Source: Peptococcaceae bacterium 1198_IL3148
GTDB lineage: Bacteria; Bacillota; Desulfotomaculia; Desulfotomaculales; Desulfohalotomaculaceae
Direction: 5' to 3'
NCBI GenBank assembly: GCA_036763105.1
Contig: JBAIYS010000001.1
Span: forward strand, 248,001-312,000
DNA: 64,000 bases
In this document: positions 1 to 8,323 of the stretch, piece by piece
Position numbering within the stretch: the stretch's first letter is position 1
How the letters are laid out: each line of letters opens with the position of its first letter
Program-made: the position numbers and the translations under genes
The notes under the pieces: model-generated
Databases searched by the model: none
Seen by the model: only the letters and a program-made list of their open reading frames with translations
Told to the model about the DNA's origin: nothing

Positions 1-395
1 CTCAGTCTTAGGGCTGGAAAACCAATCAAAATACCGAAAAAGGCCGCCACAGCACCGGCAGCTAATATGGCCGGAATTATTGGCCAGTGAATGTTGGCCA
101 AGGCCGGAATAATGGGCTCCATAAAGTAAATCATTTCTTTGCTTTCCGGTGACATGGTTAATATGGCTGCGGTATAGGCCCCGATACACATAAAGCCCGC
201 GTGCCCCAGCGAAAACATGCCGGTAAAGCCAATGACCAAGTTCATGCTGGCACCTAAGATCACAAAGATGGCAGAGAGGTTTAATATCCGCGCTTGGAAT
301 CTAGTTAAATGCTCATTGCCAAAATATAAAACTACAGCGGCTAACAACAATGTGGCGATGGTTAATACCCTTTTGATGTTTTTTCTGCTATCCAT
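1..395 (-). CDS. livM: Branched-chain amino acid ABC permease LivM (partial, 3' end off window)
   Basis: Inner-membrane permease that pairs with LivH to import leucine, isoleucine and valine delivered by a LivK-type lipoprotein. Only the first ~131 codons are inside the window; the C-terminal part lies beyond base 1. ATG at 395-393 has GGAGAAGG about 8 nt upstream and follows the livH stop by 2 nt, so the genes are probably translationally coupled. The visible protein begins with a hydrophobic helix (residues ~8-26) and contains the LivM-typical stretch SLGHAGFMCIGAY near residue 65. Function rests on family resemblance plus the livH/livK neighbours; the exact substrate is inferred. Confidence 0.9.
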   Translation of the reverse strand, partial: MDSRKNIKRVLTIATLLLAAVVLYFGNEHLTRFQARILNLSAIFVILGASMNLVIGFTGMFSLGHAGFMCIGAYTAAILTMSPESKEMIYFMEPIIPALANIHWPIIPAILAAGAVAAFFGILIGFPALRL

Positions 396-397
396 GA

Positions 398-1291
398 TCA
401 CACCTTCTCCACTTCGTTTTCACCTAAAATGCCGCCGGGTCTAAATAGCAACACTAAAATCAATAGCAAAAAGGCAAATGCATCCCGATAACCAGACAAT
501 TCAGGCATAAATCCAACTAACATTACTTCACCCATACCTAATATAAAGCCGCCAATCATTGCCCCAGGCACACTGCCAATGCCACCTAATACCGCGGCGA
601 TAAAGCATTTAATTCCTGGGAAAACCCCCATCAACGGGTCCACTTGGGGGTACTGCATACTCCACATAATACCTCCCACCGCCGCCAAGGCTGAACCCAC
701 AGCAAAGGTGGAGGAAACAATCTTGTTTACATCAACTGCCATCAGGCTTGCGGTTTCAAAGTCTTTGGACACCGCCCGCATGGCAATGCCAAACTTAGTT
801 TTATTAACCACCAGCATTACGGCAATCAATAATAAAATTGTAACAATAGGAATGATAAAGGTTAAGGACAGAAACGATATATTCCCAATCTGGATATTCC
901 AAACCAGTTCCTCTGGCCGGGGAAATGATTTGGGACGAGCCCCCAACAAAACAATACCTAAGTTTTCTAATAGATACGATATGCCAATGGCAGAAATTAA
1001 AACCGATATTCTCGGCGCGGTGCGCAGAGGACGGTAGGCAACTTTTTCAATGCTGACACCCAGCAATGTGGTGATAACTACCGCCAACAGAAAAGCCAAC
1101 CACCATGGTAGCGCAAAAATGCCAATACCAAACAAAGCTGCATAACCAGCCACCATTAGCAAGTCGGCATGGGCAAAGTTAATTAATCGAAGAATTCCAT
1201 AAACCATGGTATAACCAATGGCAATTAACGCATATAAACTACCTAGGGTTATACCGTTGGCCAGGTTTTGTACGAACATTTCTAAAGACAT
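398..1291 (-). CDS. livH: Branched-chain amino acid ABC permease LivH
   Basis: Second permease subunit of the branched-chain amino acid importer, 297 aa, the usual LivH length. The N-terminus has the family hallmark GSLYALIAIGYTMVYGILRL followed by INFAHAD (residues ~17-43), and eight or so hydrophobic segments follow. ATG at 1291 is preceded by GAGAGGGG with good spacing. The gene ends 2 nt before livM. It is 128 nt downstream of livK with a hairpin in the gap, consistent with the binding protein being made in excess of the membrane subunits. The ATPase genes livG/livF would be expected beyond base 1. Confidence 0.93.
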   Translation of the reverse strand: MSLEMFVQNLANGITLGSLYALIAIGYTMVYGILRLINFAHADLLMVAGYAALFGIGIFALPWWLAFLLAVVITTLLGVSIEKVAYRPLRTAPRISVLISAIGISYLLENLGIVLLGARPKSFPRPEELVWNIQIGNISFLSLTFIIPIVTILLLIAVMLVVNKTKFGIAMRAVSKDFETASLMAVDVNKIVSSTFAVGSALAAVGGIMWSMQYPQVDPLMGVFPGIKCFIAAVLGGIGSVPGAMIGGFILGMGEVMLVGFMPELSGYRDAFAFLLLILVLLFRPGGILGENEVEKV

Positions 1292-1370
1292 TTTGTGTAA
1301 CCCCTCTCAGTATGCCGCTGTTACAACGTGTGGTTATTAATTTAACATTACAGTATTAGTTCAAGCATAT

Positions 1371-1404
1371 TAAGCTCCCTTCCCAATTTAGGAAAGGGAG
1401 CTTA
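1371..1404 (-). terminator. Hairpin between livK and livH
   Basis: Inverted repeat TAAGCTCCCTT ... AAGGGAGCTTA (11 bp arms) just after the livK stop. On the minus strand no clear T-run follows, so it is more likely an attenuating or 3'-end-stabilising hairpin, lowering livHM relative to livK, than a full terminator. Confidence 0.7.
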
Positions 1405-1419
1405 TATTTACTTCCCAGC

Positions 1420-2592
1420 TTATTCAGGTTGTACCTTACTATCATAAACGAACTGACCATCTGCCACCTTTTTAACAATGGCGGTCTTGGTGGCGTCACC
1501 GTTTTGGTCCAAGGTAATCAGACCAGTGGCACCTTCGAAATTAGCAGTTGCTGCTATGGCCTCTCTAACTGCTTCCTTATCGGTGGAACCAGCCCTAGTA
1601 AAGGCATCCAGCGCCAACAGGTAAGAGTCAAAACCTAAAGCTGCAAAGGCATTAACATCTTTGTCTGGATATTCTTCTTTAAACTTCTCTAAGAAGGTGG
1701 TAGACATTTCAGTTACAGGTTCTTCAGCAGTAAAGTGAGTGCTGAAATAAATATCGCTGAGACCACCAACGCGGTTTAAGAACTCCTCAGCTTCCCAAGT
1801 GTCGCCACCCAGCATTGGAGCGGTAATACCCAGCTCTCTGGCCTTTTCTACCAAGATACCACACTCTAAGAAGTTACCAGGTGCAAAGATTACATCTGGA
1901 TTCTTAGACTTAACTTCTGTCAACTGAGCAGAAAAGTCTTTGTCACCGGTATTGTATTGGGCCTTGGCTACAATGGCATTTTCATCACCGGTTAACTCTT
2001 TAAAGGCTTCTTCAAAGTAGTTACTCAAACCTACAGAATAGTCGTTTTGTACGTCCGGAATAATGGCTGCAGTTTTAGCACCTAAGGTTTCCACCGCATA
2101 TTTAGCCATTACTGTGCCTTGGAATGGATCGATAAAGCAAACCCGGAAGTAATAATCGTTACCTTGAGTAACCAATGGGTTAGTTGGTGAACAGCCAATT
2201 ACCGGCACACCGGCATCTTGGGCAATGGGGCCACCAGCCATGGATAATGAACTACTATAACTACCAATAATCAAGTCTACATTTTCGCTAACCAGTCTTT
2301 CCACTGCGTTAGCGGCTTCTTGCTTTTCACTCTTGTTATCCACCACAACTAATTTTACTTCTTTACCCAATACTTCTGAGTACATTTTGTTGGCCAGTTC
2401 AATACCTTCTAAAGTCATTTCACCGCCTGCGGCATTAGTACCTGTTAATGGTTCATAAACACCAATTTTAATTACATCAGATTCTGCCGCCTTGTCAGTG
2501 GCAGCTTGTTCGCCACCGCCACCACAACCAACCAGGGCAAAGGCTGCTAGCATTACTGCGGCCACTAATACGAGGAACCTTTTGTTTAACAT
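1420..2592 (-). CDS. livK: Branched-chain amino acid ABC substrate-binding lipoprotein LivK/LivJ
   Basis: Extracytoplasmic receptor of the LIV importer (type I periplasmic-binding fold, Peripla_BP_6 family). The lipoprotein signal is clear: MLNKRFLV..., hydrophobic core, then lipobox LVGC with Cys at about residue 23, followed by a Gly-rich linker. The mature domain starts IKIGVYEPLTGTNAAGGEM, a family hallmark. ATG at 2592 is chosen over the upstream in-frame ATG at 2616 because it gives a normal signal peptide and is preceded by GGGGG. About 390 aa, normal length. A 6-bp inverted repeat lies ~55 nt upstream. Confidence 0.92.
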   Translation of the reverse strand: MLNKRFLVLVAAVMLAAFALVGCGGGGEQAATDKAAESDVIKIGVYEPLTGTNAAGGEMTLEGIELANKMYSEVLGKEVKLVVVDNKSEKQEAANAVERLVSENVDLIIGSYSSSLSMAGGPIAQDAGVPVIGCSPTNPLVTQGNDYYFRVCFIDPFQGTVMAKYAVETLGAKTAAIIPDVQNDYSVGLSNYFEEAFKELTGDENAIVAKAQYNTGDKDFSAQLTEVKSKNPDVIFAPGNFLECGILVEKARELGITAPMLGGDTWEAEEFLNRVGGLSDIYFSTHFTAEEPVTEMSTTFLEKFKEEYPDKDVNAFAALGFDSYLLALDAFTRAGSTDKEAVREAIAATANFEGATGLITLDQNGDATKTAIVKKVADGQFVYDSKVQPE

Positions 2593-2645
2593 CTTTTCCC
2601 CCAACTCCCTCTTCATTTTTCAATTTTTCTGAAACCTTGGACATG

Positions 2646-2660
2646 TCCGCCATTGGCGGA
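2646..2660. promoter_or_regulatory. Inverted repeat ahead of livK (operator candidate)
   Basis: TCCGCCATTGGCGGA is a perfect 6-bp inverted repeat with a 3-nt centre in the livK leader, 54 nt before the start codon. It could bind a dimeric regulator or form a small mRNA hairpin. No named regulon motif is recognised. Confidence 0.35.
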
Positions 2661-2854
2661 TATATATCCCTATTTGGTAAACTACCACTTTTTTCCCGAT
2701 AAATCAATTCTAAAAATACCTTTTTGTCCACATTATTGTCCAATATCTTACACATTCTTTTAATTTCTAATAATTAGTACTCCAAGCAAAATACATTTGT
2801 CTACTGGTGGTGTAAATAAAAAAGGGGGTGGGTTTTGTTATTAACATACAGAAA

Positions 2855-2884
2855 GGGGCTGTTGCAAAGTTTTGCAACAACCCC
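2855..2884 (-). terminator. Rho-independent terminator after the YlbF-family gene
   Basis: GGGGCTGTTGCAAA / TTTGCAACAACCCC hairpin with a T-rich tract on the minus strand, 8 nt past the stop of the gene at 2893-3219. The GGGGCTGTTGCAAA arm is shared with the hairpins at 35361 and 36644, so it also belongs to a dispersed repeat family. Confidence 0.8.
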
Positions 2885-2892
2885 CTACGTGA

Positions 2893-3219
2893 TTATTTGC
2901 TGGCCTCTATTACATCCTTCATAACAAAGTTCAATAGCCTTTGAAAATCTGTCTGGGCCTCGTGAAAGCTCTTGATTAAATCATTTTCTAGCATTTTTAA
3001 TTCTGCTTGTTCCACTTCTTTTAAATCTTCTTTAGTCAGTTCGTTTAGTTTTTGTTTATTTTGGTTTCTGTTCTGCAACTGCTGCACTTCTTTTAACATA
3101 GCCAACGCCTTCTCATCGGCAAACATTGCCGCTTGTAACTCTTTAACCCGCTTATATTCTTCTGTCTGGGTAATTAAATTGCCTAGTTCTTTAGCTTTTT
3201 GTTGCAACACTTCGTTCAT
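2893..3219 (-). CDS. YlbF/YmcA family protein
   Basis: Small, all-helical, highly charged protein of ~108 aa resembling the YlbF/YmcA (RicF/RicA) family. In Bacillus these form a complex with YaaT that affects RNase Y-dependent mRNA processing, sporulation and competence. The visible pattern is long amphipathic helices (EVLQQKAKELGNLI, then KELQAAMFADEKALAML) and a Glu/Lys-rich C-terminus; no catalytic motif. ATG at 3219 is preferred because GGGAG lies 8 nt upstream, whereas the in-frame ATG at 3228 abuts it. Monocistronic with its own terminator. Which family member it is cannot be told from sequence alone. Confidence 0.75.
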   Translation of the reverse strand: MNEVLQQKAKELGNLITQTEEYKRVKELQAAMFADEKALAMLKEVQQLQNRNQNKQKLNELTKEDLKEVEQAELKMLENDLIKSFHEAQTDFQRLLNFVMKDVIEASK

Positions 3220-3283
3220 TACACTCATCTCCCTCAGTAATTTTGTGTATATTTATTATGAGCTTGTTGCCCCACAATACTGT

Positions 3284-4018
3284 TTAACCACCAAAGGCTT
3301 GGTCCCTTAATTCAATGGACTTTCTTATATTGAACCCATTTACTAACCAATTAAAGCCAAATTCCATTAACTCTAAATCATCTGTCTTGATGGTTGTGGC
3401 CGTTGCCGCCGGAACATTGAAAACTTCGATAAAATTACTTTTAAAGATGTAGTCTCTAAACCTGTCCAAATTATAGCACACCATCATGAACATATCTTTA
3501 ATATGTCTGTCTATGCTGGCGAGACCAGTAAATGTTAACTGCTTGGGAATCTCATTAAAGGTTTGCTCTATTTTTTGGGTTAAATCTACCCCCTGGTTCT
3601 CTGCCCACTCTTTAACGGTCCATTCCCGGTTCTCCTTTAGTCCGTGACAACGAACTTCGTCAAAGCAAAAACCATACAAGTTTTCTCCTTTAATATCCAC
3701 CGGTGCAATGCGGCAAGACCACGGTCGGTTTTGGTATACAGAGCAACCCTGGGCTGATACAAAGGGGCATCTTTTATCCGGTTGATCCATCATGTTAATC
3801 ATTATCATTGGAAACCTCTGGGGGCCGGTATCAATGACATGGGTGTATTTCTGCAGAAATTCGTCCGATGTTAATTTAAGCTGGTTTTTGAGACGCAAAA
3901 CGTCGTAGGGTGTTAAAAAAATGCTGATATCCCGACAACAGGTGTTAAAACATGCCAGTCCAGCGTGGCAGGAAAACTTAAATTTATCTGTTGCGGTAAA
4001 ATAGTTATTACTTGCCAA
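3284..4018 (-). CDS. YkgJ-type cysteine-cluster protein
   Basis: About 244 aa with the YkgJ/FliB-like cysteine cluster: C17, C23, C27-C28 near the N-terminus (CHAGLACFNTCC), then CPF...GCSVYQNRPWSC around residues 84-102. These Cys are the presumed ligands of a zinc or iron-sulfur site. Relatives are annotated as Fe-S-cluster oxidoreductases or flagellin N-methylases, but the biochemical role of most is unknown. The start used is a TTG; the SD is weak, so the start is uncertain, although every Cys lies downstream of any alternative. No operon partner is evident. Confidence 0.75.
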   Translation of the reverse strand: MASNNYFTATDKFKFSCHAGLACFNTCCRDISIFLTPYDVLRLKNQLKLTSDEFLQKYTHVIDTGPQRFPMIMINMMDQPDKRCPFVSAQGCSVYQNRPWSCRIAPVDIKGENLYGFCFDEVRCHGLKENREWTVKEWAENQGVDLTQKIEQTFNEIPKQLTFTGLASIDRHIKDMFMMVCYNLDRFRDYIFKSNFIEVFNVPAATATTIKTDDLELMEFGFNWLVNGFNIRKSIELRDQAFGG

Positions 4019-4093
4019 ACCACATCACCCATCTTTTACTTGATAAATAGTGATATTCGCCACAAAATTCACAAACCCTCTTTAAAAAATAAA

Positions 4094-4122
4094 ACCACCC
4101 CTTATAAGTTGTAAGAGGTGGT
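4094..4122 (-). terminator. Terminator after the 110-aa hypothetical gene
   Basis: ACCACCCCTTA / TAAGAGGTGGT hairpin; on the minus strand it runs into a long T/A tract (TTTTATTTTTTAAA). It follows the stop of the gene at 4129-4461 directly. Confidence 0.8.
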
Positions 4123-4128
4123 GTCACA

Positions 4129-4461
4129 TTAGCCCGCTGTTTGTGTCCCATCTTGGTTTTCATCTTTATTGTATAAATCCATAATAAATTTGGTGGCTTC
4201 ATCATTGTTGTTTAAAATAATGCCAAAGGCCACTGCTGTTGTTAGATATCTTCTGATGGATTCAATTAAATCCTCCACTGCCAACCGATTTTCCAAATAG
4301 GGAAGAATAAAGTGGGTGGCCAGTTGAGCCGTCATCACATGCATTAAGTTTTCTAAGCCTGGGTGGGCGTCAAGCAGTTCTCGCATGGTTGGAGCATCCT
4401 TTAGCATTTCAAAATACTCCATTGCCGCCTGTTCATCAATTTCTTTAAACTCCAACACCAT
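4129..4461 (-). CDS. Conserved hypothetical acidic protein, ~110 aa
   Basis: I do not recognise the family. The protein is helical and acidic, with no signal peptide or membrane segment and no Cys or His cluster. AAAGGAGAG precedes a run of three possible in-frame starts (ATG, GTG, TTG); the GTG or TTG may be the true one, costing at most two residues. It is followed immediately by a good terminator and lies between the cysteine-cluster gene and spoIIR on the same strand. It is counted as real because of its SD, its dedicated terminator and gene-like codon use. Confidence 0.65.
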   Translation of the reverse strand: MVLEFKEIDEQAAMEYFEMLKDAPTMRELLDAHPGLENLMHVMTAQLATHFILPYLENRLAVEDLIESIRRYLTTAVAFGIILNNNDEATKFIMDLYNKDENQDGTQTAG

Positions 4462-4514
4462 CTCTCCTTTAATTCATTTTTACTATGATTACCAGATATG
4501 GTGTTTTATAACCA

Positions 4515-5081
4515 TTATTTGAACAATTCTAACGACCGCATGCGGAATTCAATATCGTTTTTTTCAAAAACTTTAACCCCTTTAGGCTTTTCACCCTCTG
4601 GATAATTTTGCACCCCATCCACAAAGCACAGCGGCGGAAACAGTACACACCACCAGTTCTGTCCTTTGCCTGCACCGATTACCACCCGCACCGCTTCATA
4701 GTTGCCGGCGGGCAGTGTTAAATCCCCATAGGTTTTCTTGGGAAATTGATAATCCCCCAACATTACCGCCACCTGATAGTCTTTACCCTCTTTTTGTATT
4801 TGTTGTTCTGCTAAATGCTTGATATGGTCAAGGTTTTGCTCGGTAATGATTCTGGCCTCTTCCTTGGTGCTGGCAGTAGCAAACTGTTGTTTCATATCAT
4901 TAACCACAACATCCCTGACATGTAGCTTTAGGGTTTGATCCTCTATACTATCACTGTTAGCAATGACATGAAATCTAATTAACTCTTGGGCGTACTCCTG
5001 TTGCAAACAATAATAGTAACTTACTGCACACAAAGACGCTACTATAAATGAAATTACCGTGAATCTTTTAATATACTTCAT
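4515..5081 (-). CDS. spoIIR: Stage II sporulation protein R
   Basis: Secreted signalling protein made in the forespore that activates SpoIIGA in the mother cell so that pro-sigma-E is processed. An N-terminal hydrophobic segment (residues ~6-24) acts as the export signal. The family hallmark RFHVIANSDS followed by DQTLKLHVRDVV appears at residues ~37-60. About 188 aa, typical length. The ATG at 5081 is preferred to 5099 because the first six codons of the longer form lie inside the terminator hairpin of the preceding gene. Expected control is sigma-F; I could not define that promoter. Confidence 0.9.
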   Translation of the reverse strand: MKYIKRFTVISFIVASLCAVSYYYCLQQEYAQELIRFHVIANSDSIEDQTLKLHVRDVVVNDMKQQFATASTKEEARIITEQNLDHIKHLAEQQIQKEGKDYQVAVMLGDYQFPKKTYGDLTLPAGNYEAVRVVIGAGKGQNWWCVLFPPLCFVDGVQNYPEGEKPKGVKVFEKNDIEFRMRSLELFK

Positions 5082-5088
5082 AAATAAA

Positions 5089-5130
5089 AAACACCCCATA
5101 CTAACTAATTAGTAATAGTATGAGGTGTTT
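5089..5130 (-). terminator. Terminator of the 115-aa gene, overlapping the spoIIR ribosome site
   Basis: 15-bp arms (AAACACCCCATACTA / TAGTATGAGGTGTTT on the plus strand, one G-U wobble) and, on the minus strand, TTTTTTATTT directly after. The 3' arm contains GGGGTG, the only SD-like sequence before the spoIIR ATG at 5081. Confidence 0.85.
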
Positions 5131-5139
5131 GCCAACTTT

Positions 5140-5487
5140 TTATACCTTAATGGTATTAATAAAACCCACATTCACTAAAAATGACATAATATTGCCCACA
5201 ACGGCTAAGATTAGGAAACAGTAAAATATTACTATATATTTAGAAAGTCGGACTGCAATTTCATCACTGAGCTTTTGATTAATTAGAAAAATACCAATAA
5301 CAATAATCAATCCAGGCATTATTAACATACTGACGGCAGTATTGGCACCGGCCTGTAAAAGACCAATTTGTCCCAACAAGCTTCCCAATGCTTTAATTAT
5401 TACCATTAATCTTAGATGTTTTTTAACACCAAGAGCTGTTTGTCTATTTTTTTCTTCCAAAGCAGCTTTTTTAGCGGCTTTTTTCAA
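5140..5487 (-). CDS. Small membrane protein, 115 aa, unknown function
   Basis: Not recognised. A basic Lys/Ala-rich N-terminus (residues 1-27, KKAAKKAALEEK) precedes about three hydrophobic segments (residues ~30-48, 50-68 and 85-110), so it is a small integral membrane protein with a cytoplasmic positively charged tail. It starts at TTG 5487 with AAGGGGGTG six nt upstream. It ends 9 nt before a strong terminator and is therefore probably monocistronic. Confidence 0.65.
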   Translation of the reverse strand: MKKAAKKAALEEKNRQTALGVKKHLRLMVIIKALGSLLGQIGLLQAGANTAVSMLIMPGLIIVIGIFLINQKLSDEIAVRLSKYIVIFYCFLILAVVGNIMSFLVNVGFINTIKV

Positions 5488-5629
5488 AACAGCACCCCCT
5501 TAATTAATACTTTAATGATATATTAGTTACTGATTATTTTCAATGGATAGTTGAATGTTGCTTTTTATATTTTAATGGTTTAAACTGGAAATAAAGTTAT
5601 ACTAAAGAGAAGAGAAAGGATGTTTATCA

Positions 5630-5872
5630 ATGGCAAATCAAGAAAGAGAGCTTACTTTGTCCGAACAAACCCTTAAGGAAATTGAGCAATTTGCAGAGAA
5701 GAATAATCAGACTGAAGAAGAGGTATTGGAGTTTATCTTTCAAGAGTTTATCAGCAACCAGTATCATGTGATTGAAAAGCGCGCTAAAGAGGTTAATGAG
5801 CCGGTGGAAAAATTGGTGGACATGCAGATTGGTAAAATTGCCAATTACTTGGCTTCTCAAAAGCAAGGATAA
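5630..5872 (+). CDS. Small acidic helical protein, 80 aa, unknown function
   Basis: Not recognised. The sequence is almost wholly amphipathic helix with heptad-like Leu/Ile/Val spacing (LTLSEQTLKEIEQFAEKNNQ...), without Cys, signal or membrane segment; a dimeric coiled-coil or antitoxin-like fold is possible but unproven. ATG 5630 is preceded by GAAAGGATG. It is the only plus-strand gene between livM and the tRNA gene at 8556 and has a repeat element directly downstream. Confidence 0.6.
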   Translation: MANQERELTLSEQTLKEIEQFAEKNNQTEEEVLEFIFQEFISNQYHVIEKRAKEVNEPVEKLVDMQIGKIANYLASQKQG

Positions 5873-5889
5873 GGGCAATTATGAATTGA

Positions 5890-6082
5890 ATTTTTGAACG
5901 GCTAGAATCAGGCACCGCCCTCACGGGCATATACGCCACCCTGACTCCACCGGTCTCCTTCGCTAACTTCGGTTCACTGCTCAACTATATGTCGTTCGCT
6001 TACTGCAGCAGGTGTCTGGTTTTTAAACAAACCCTTTGTTCGTAAAGCAAGGGCAAAAACCACCTGCATTTTTGATAACAAG
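5890..6082. repeat. Dispersed ~170-bp non-coding repeat, copy A
   Basis: The reverse complement of this block matches 56655-56825 over most of its length. Shared blocks include ATGCAGGTGG, ACACCTGCTGCAG, AGCGAACGA, ATATAGTTGAGCAG and GTTAGCGAAGGAG-like sequence. No long ORF is conserved between the two copies. Mobile or structured-RNA origin is unknown. Confidence 0.75.
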
Positions 6083-6104
6083 AACTGTTCGCATATTTTA
6101 TACC

Positions 6105-6145
6105 AAAAAGAAGGGGTTCGGTAAAATACCAAGCCCCTTCTTTTT
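6105..6145. terminator. Bidirectional hairpin terminator
   Basis: AAAAAGAAGGGG ... CCCCTTCTTTTT (12-bp arms) with A/T tracts on both sides. It can end plus-strand transcription from 5630 and minus-strand transcription from the 6287-8323 operon, after the AT-rich repeat. Confidence 0.8.
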
Positions 6146-6186
6146 ATGCACACAAAAGTAGTTATATAATCCTTCGGCCACTAGCC

Positions 6187-6219
6187 ATTCAAAATTCATA
6201 ATTCACAATTCATAATTAA
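6187..6219. repeat. AATTCATAATT short repeat tract
   Basis: Tandem-like units AATTCATAATT / AATTCACAATT. Similar tracts occur at 40709-40740, 50405-50424, 53583-53611 and 56520-56552, always between genes. Confidence 0.7.
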
Positions 6220-6286
6220 ACACAGCCGTTGTTAAATCCGCAACATTTTCTACTCACCGATATAATTACTTTACACAGACACAAAA

Positions 6287-7045
6287 TTAGTCCTGGGCAA
6301 TCAGCGCTGCTCCCAGTGCTCCCATTAGCTGGGGGTTCGGTGGCACCGCTAGATTGGCTTCCAGTTCCTGCGCCAACATCTGCCGCAGCAGGATGCTTTG
6401 GGCTACCCCGCCGGTGAAGGTGGCATTTCCCGGAAGCTCCATCGAGCCGGCCATGGTGGCAATCCGCTTGGCAATGGAATGAAACAACCCGGTCACTATG
6501 CTTTCCTTGGGGGTGCCGGAGGCCAACATGCTGATAACTTCCGATTCGGCAAAGACGGTGCACATGCTATTAATGGTGGCCGGTTCCGCCGGTGGCAAGC
6601 TGTCAACCTCATCCAGCTCTAATCCCAAGCTGTTGATGGTTACCTGCAAAAATCTACCGGTGCCAGCGGCACACTTATCATTCATTAGGAAGTTAAGCAC
6701 TTTTCCTTGATTGTTCACCTTAATAATTTTGCTATCCTGACCGCCAATATCAATTACTAAGCCATGCTCCGGATAGTAGTAGTTGGCACCCCGGGCGTGG
6801 CAAGTAATTTCTGTCACCGCCCGATCAAGAAAATCCAGCGCTACCCGGCCATAGCCGGTGCCAATAATCCGCTCCACGCCACCGACATCAACATTGGCCA
6901 TGGTTAGCGCTTGGTTCAATACCCTTTTGCCTGCATCCCGGGGACTCCAACCGGTGGGGATGATGGCCCAGCCCAATATCTCCCGCTCCTTTAGGATCAC
7001 CGCCTTAGCAGCGGTGGACCCCACATCAACTCCTGCAGTGATCAT
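6287..7045 (-). CDS. BadF/BadG/HgdC-type ATPase activator
   Basis: ASKHA-fold ATPase that uses ATP to push an electron from its bridging [4Fe-4S] cluster into a partner enzyme of the 2-hydroxyacyl-CoA dehydratase/double-cubane class. 252 aa, normal length. Visible motifs are the N-terminal phosphate loop GVDVGSTAAKAV, the second nucleotide motif VIDIGGQDSK (~residues 96-105), and the two cluster cysteines in NDKCAAGTGRF and NSMCTVFAESEV. The homodimer supplies two of each. It starts 3 nt after the stop of the partner gene (7049-8323), so the pair is coupled. Substrate of the pair is not determined. Confidence 0.9.
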   Translation of the reverse strand: MITAGVDVGSTAAKAVILKEREILGWAIIPTGWSPRDAGKRVLNQALTMANVDVGGVERIIGTGYGRVALDFLDRAVTEITCHARGANYYYPEHGLVIDIGGQDSKIIKVNNQGKVLNFLMNDKCAAGTGRFLQVTINSLGLELDEVDSLPPAEPATINSMCTVFAESEVISMLASGTPKESIVTGLFHSIAKRIATMAGSMELPGNATFTGGVAQSILLRQMLAQELEANLAVPPNPQLMGALGAALIAQD

Positions 7046-7048
7046 CGG

Positions 7049-8323
7049 CTATTTCAACATCTCCAAAAATGCTTGAATTCTGGTTTGCAATTGGCCGCTA
7101 TCTTCATCACTGTAGTCCGTTTCAATACGGATTACCGGCACCCCGGCCTGCTGTAGTGCCTTTTCCGCTGCCCGATATTCTATGCCATAGGTGTGACAGA
7201 ACTGCAGGGAATAATAAACCACGCCATCGACGTTGTATTCCTTAACCATACGCAAAATATCATCGATTCGTCCGGTATTTGGTGTATAGCAAGCACAGTT
7301 AATGTTTAACGCCCGTTGACTTAGCGCCTCCATTTGTTCTGGCAAAGTGGTGGGGGTTTCATCAACCAGCGTCTCAAAATAACGAGTGCCGGTACAGGAT
7401 TCTTCACACACCACTACACCGCCACTACTTTCAATAATGTTGTGCATCTTCCAACTGGGCAGTGGCATTGGCGTTCCGGTAATTAAAATCCGTGGTGCTC
7501 CCTTAGGAAATACCCCTTCACCCTTCTCTATCCGCTGTTCCAACTCTGCACACAGTGCGGTGGTCTTTTCAGTGAATCTGGCCGGATCATCAAAGAAGGC
7601 CAATTGGGTAATTAAAGCTGCATCTTTACCGCTGATGGGCACTGGGTCAACCTTGCGGGCATCATAAAGACGCTGTAACACTCTGCGGCGATCGTTGGCC
7701 AACTTAACCGCTGCCGTCAATTTTTCCGCCGTGATGGTTTTGCCCGCTTCTGCCTCCATTTTATCCTTAAAGGCATATACTTCCTTTAGCCACAGTTCTT
7801 TATCCGCTTGATCCCGCTTCTGGGGTAGTTCCATCACATAGGTGGGATGATATTCATTAAGTACTTCATAGGCTTTTTTCTTACCGTCACAGGTGGTTTC
7901 GCCCACAACAAAGTCTGCCACTTCAAAGTATGGGCATACGCCACCCACCTTAAAGCCAAGGGAAGATTTAATTAACGGACACATGGCCCGGGGCAATACT
8001 TTTTCCCCAATGGGCACTGAATATTGGGCACCTCCACATAAACCAATGCAAGCGCCACCGGTGGCCAAAACCAATTCCTCTGGCACAAAGACGCAAAAAG
8101 CGCCCACCACTTTTTTGCTGGGATCATCCTTCATATCCAATAATTCTTTTACTCTCAGTCCATGCACTTCGGACATGACAAAATCAAAATATTTCATACC
8201 CTCAGGGCGATTTTGTTGGCTGACAAATAAATCTCCATAAAGAGATGGTACCGGTGCCAAGAACTCATCGTGTTTTTCCAAATTCACACCTAGATCTTGC
8301 CACATTTTACGGTAATCTGACAA
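7049..8323 (-). CDS. 2-hydroxyacyl-CoA dehydratase D-like / double-cubane cluster protein
   Basis: 424 aa, HgdB/BadD/FldBC superfamily. Single-gene members of this size paired with one activator are the YjiM/DCCP type, which carry an Fe-S cluster and perform low-potential reductions of small molecules. That identification is inference. Cysteines cluster at GAFCVF, GGACIGLCGG, RAMCPLIKSS, GGVCPYF, GETTCDG, VVCEESCTG, NCACYTPN and QFCHTYG, a pattern typical of the cluster-binding half-domains. ATG 8323 follows a GGAGGGATTTC-type SD. It is first gene of the operon with the activator. The start lies head-to-head with the unusual tRNA gene 232 nt away. Confidence 0.85.
   Translation of the reverse strand: MSDYRKMWQDLGVNLEKHDEFLAPVPSLYGDLFVSQQNRPEGMKYFDFVMSEVHGLRVKELLDMKDDPSKKVVGAFCVFVPEELVLATGGACIGLCGGAQYSVPIGEKVLPRAMCPLIKSSLGFKVGGVCPYFEVADFVVGETTCDGKKKAYEVLNEYHPTYVMELPQKRDQADKELWLKEVYAFKDKMEAEAGKTITAEKLTAAVKLANDRRRVLQRLYDARKVDPVPISGKDAALITQLAFFDDPARFTEKTTALCAELEQRIEKGEGVFPKGAPRILITGTPMPLPSWKMHNIIESSGGVVVCEESCTGTRYFETLVDETPTTLPEQMEALSQRALNINCACYTPNTGRIDDILRMVKEYNVDGVVYYSLQFCHTYGIEYRAAEKALQQAGVPVIRIETDYSDEDSGQLQTRIQAFLEMLK

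Noticed and set aside
217-1037. Plus-strand open frames opposite livH/livM
   Set aside because: They are shadows of well-supported minus-strand transporter genes, with no SD and no homology.
6187-6219. CRISPR-like array from the AATTCATAATT units
   Set aside because: The units are ~10 bp, contiguous without unique spacers, and scattered as short tracts. No cas gene is present.
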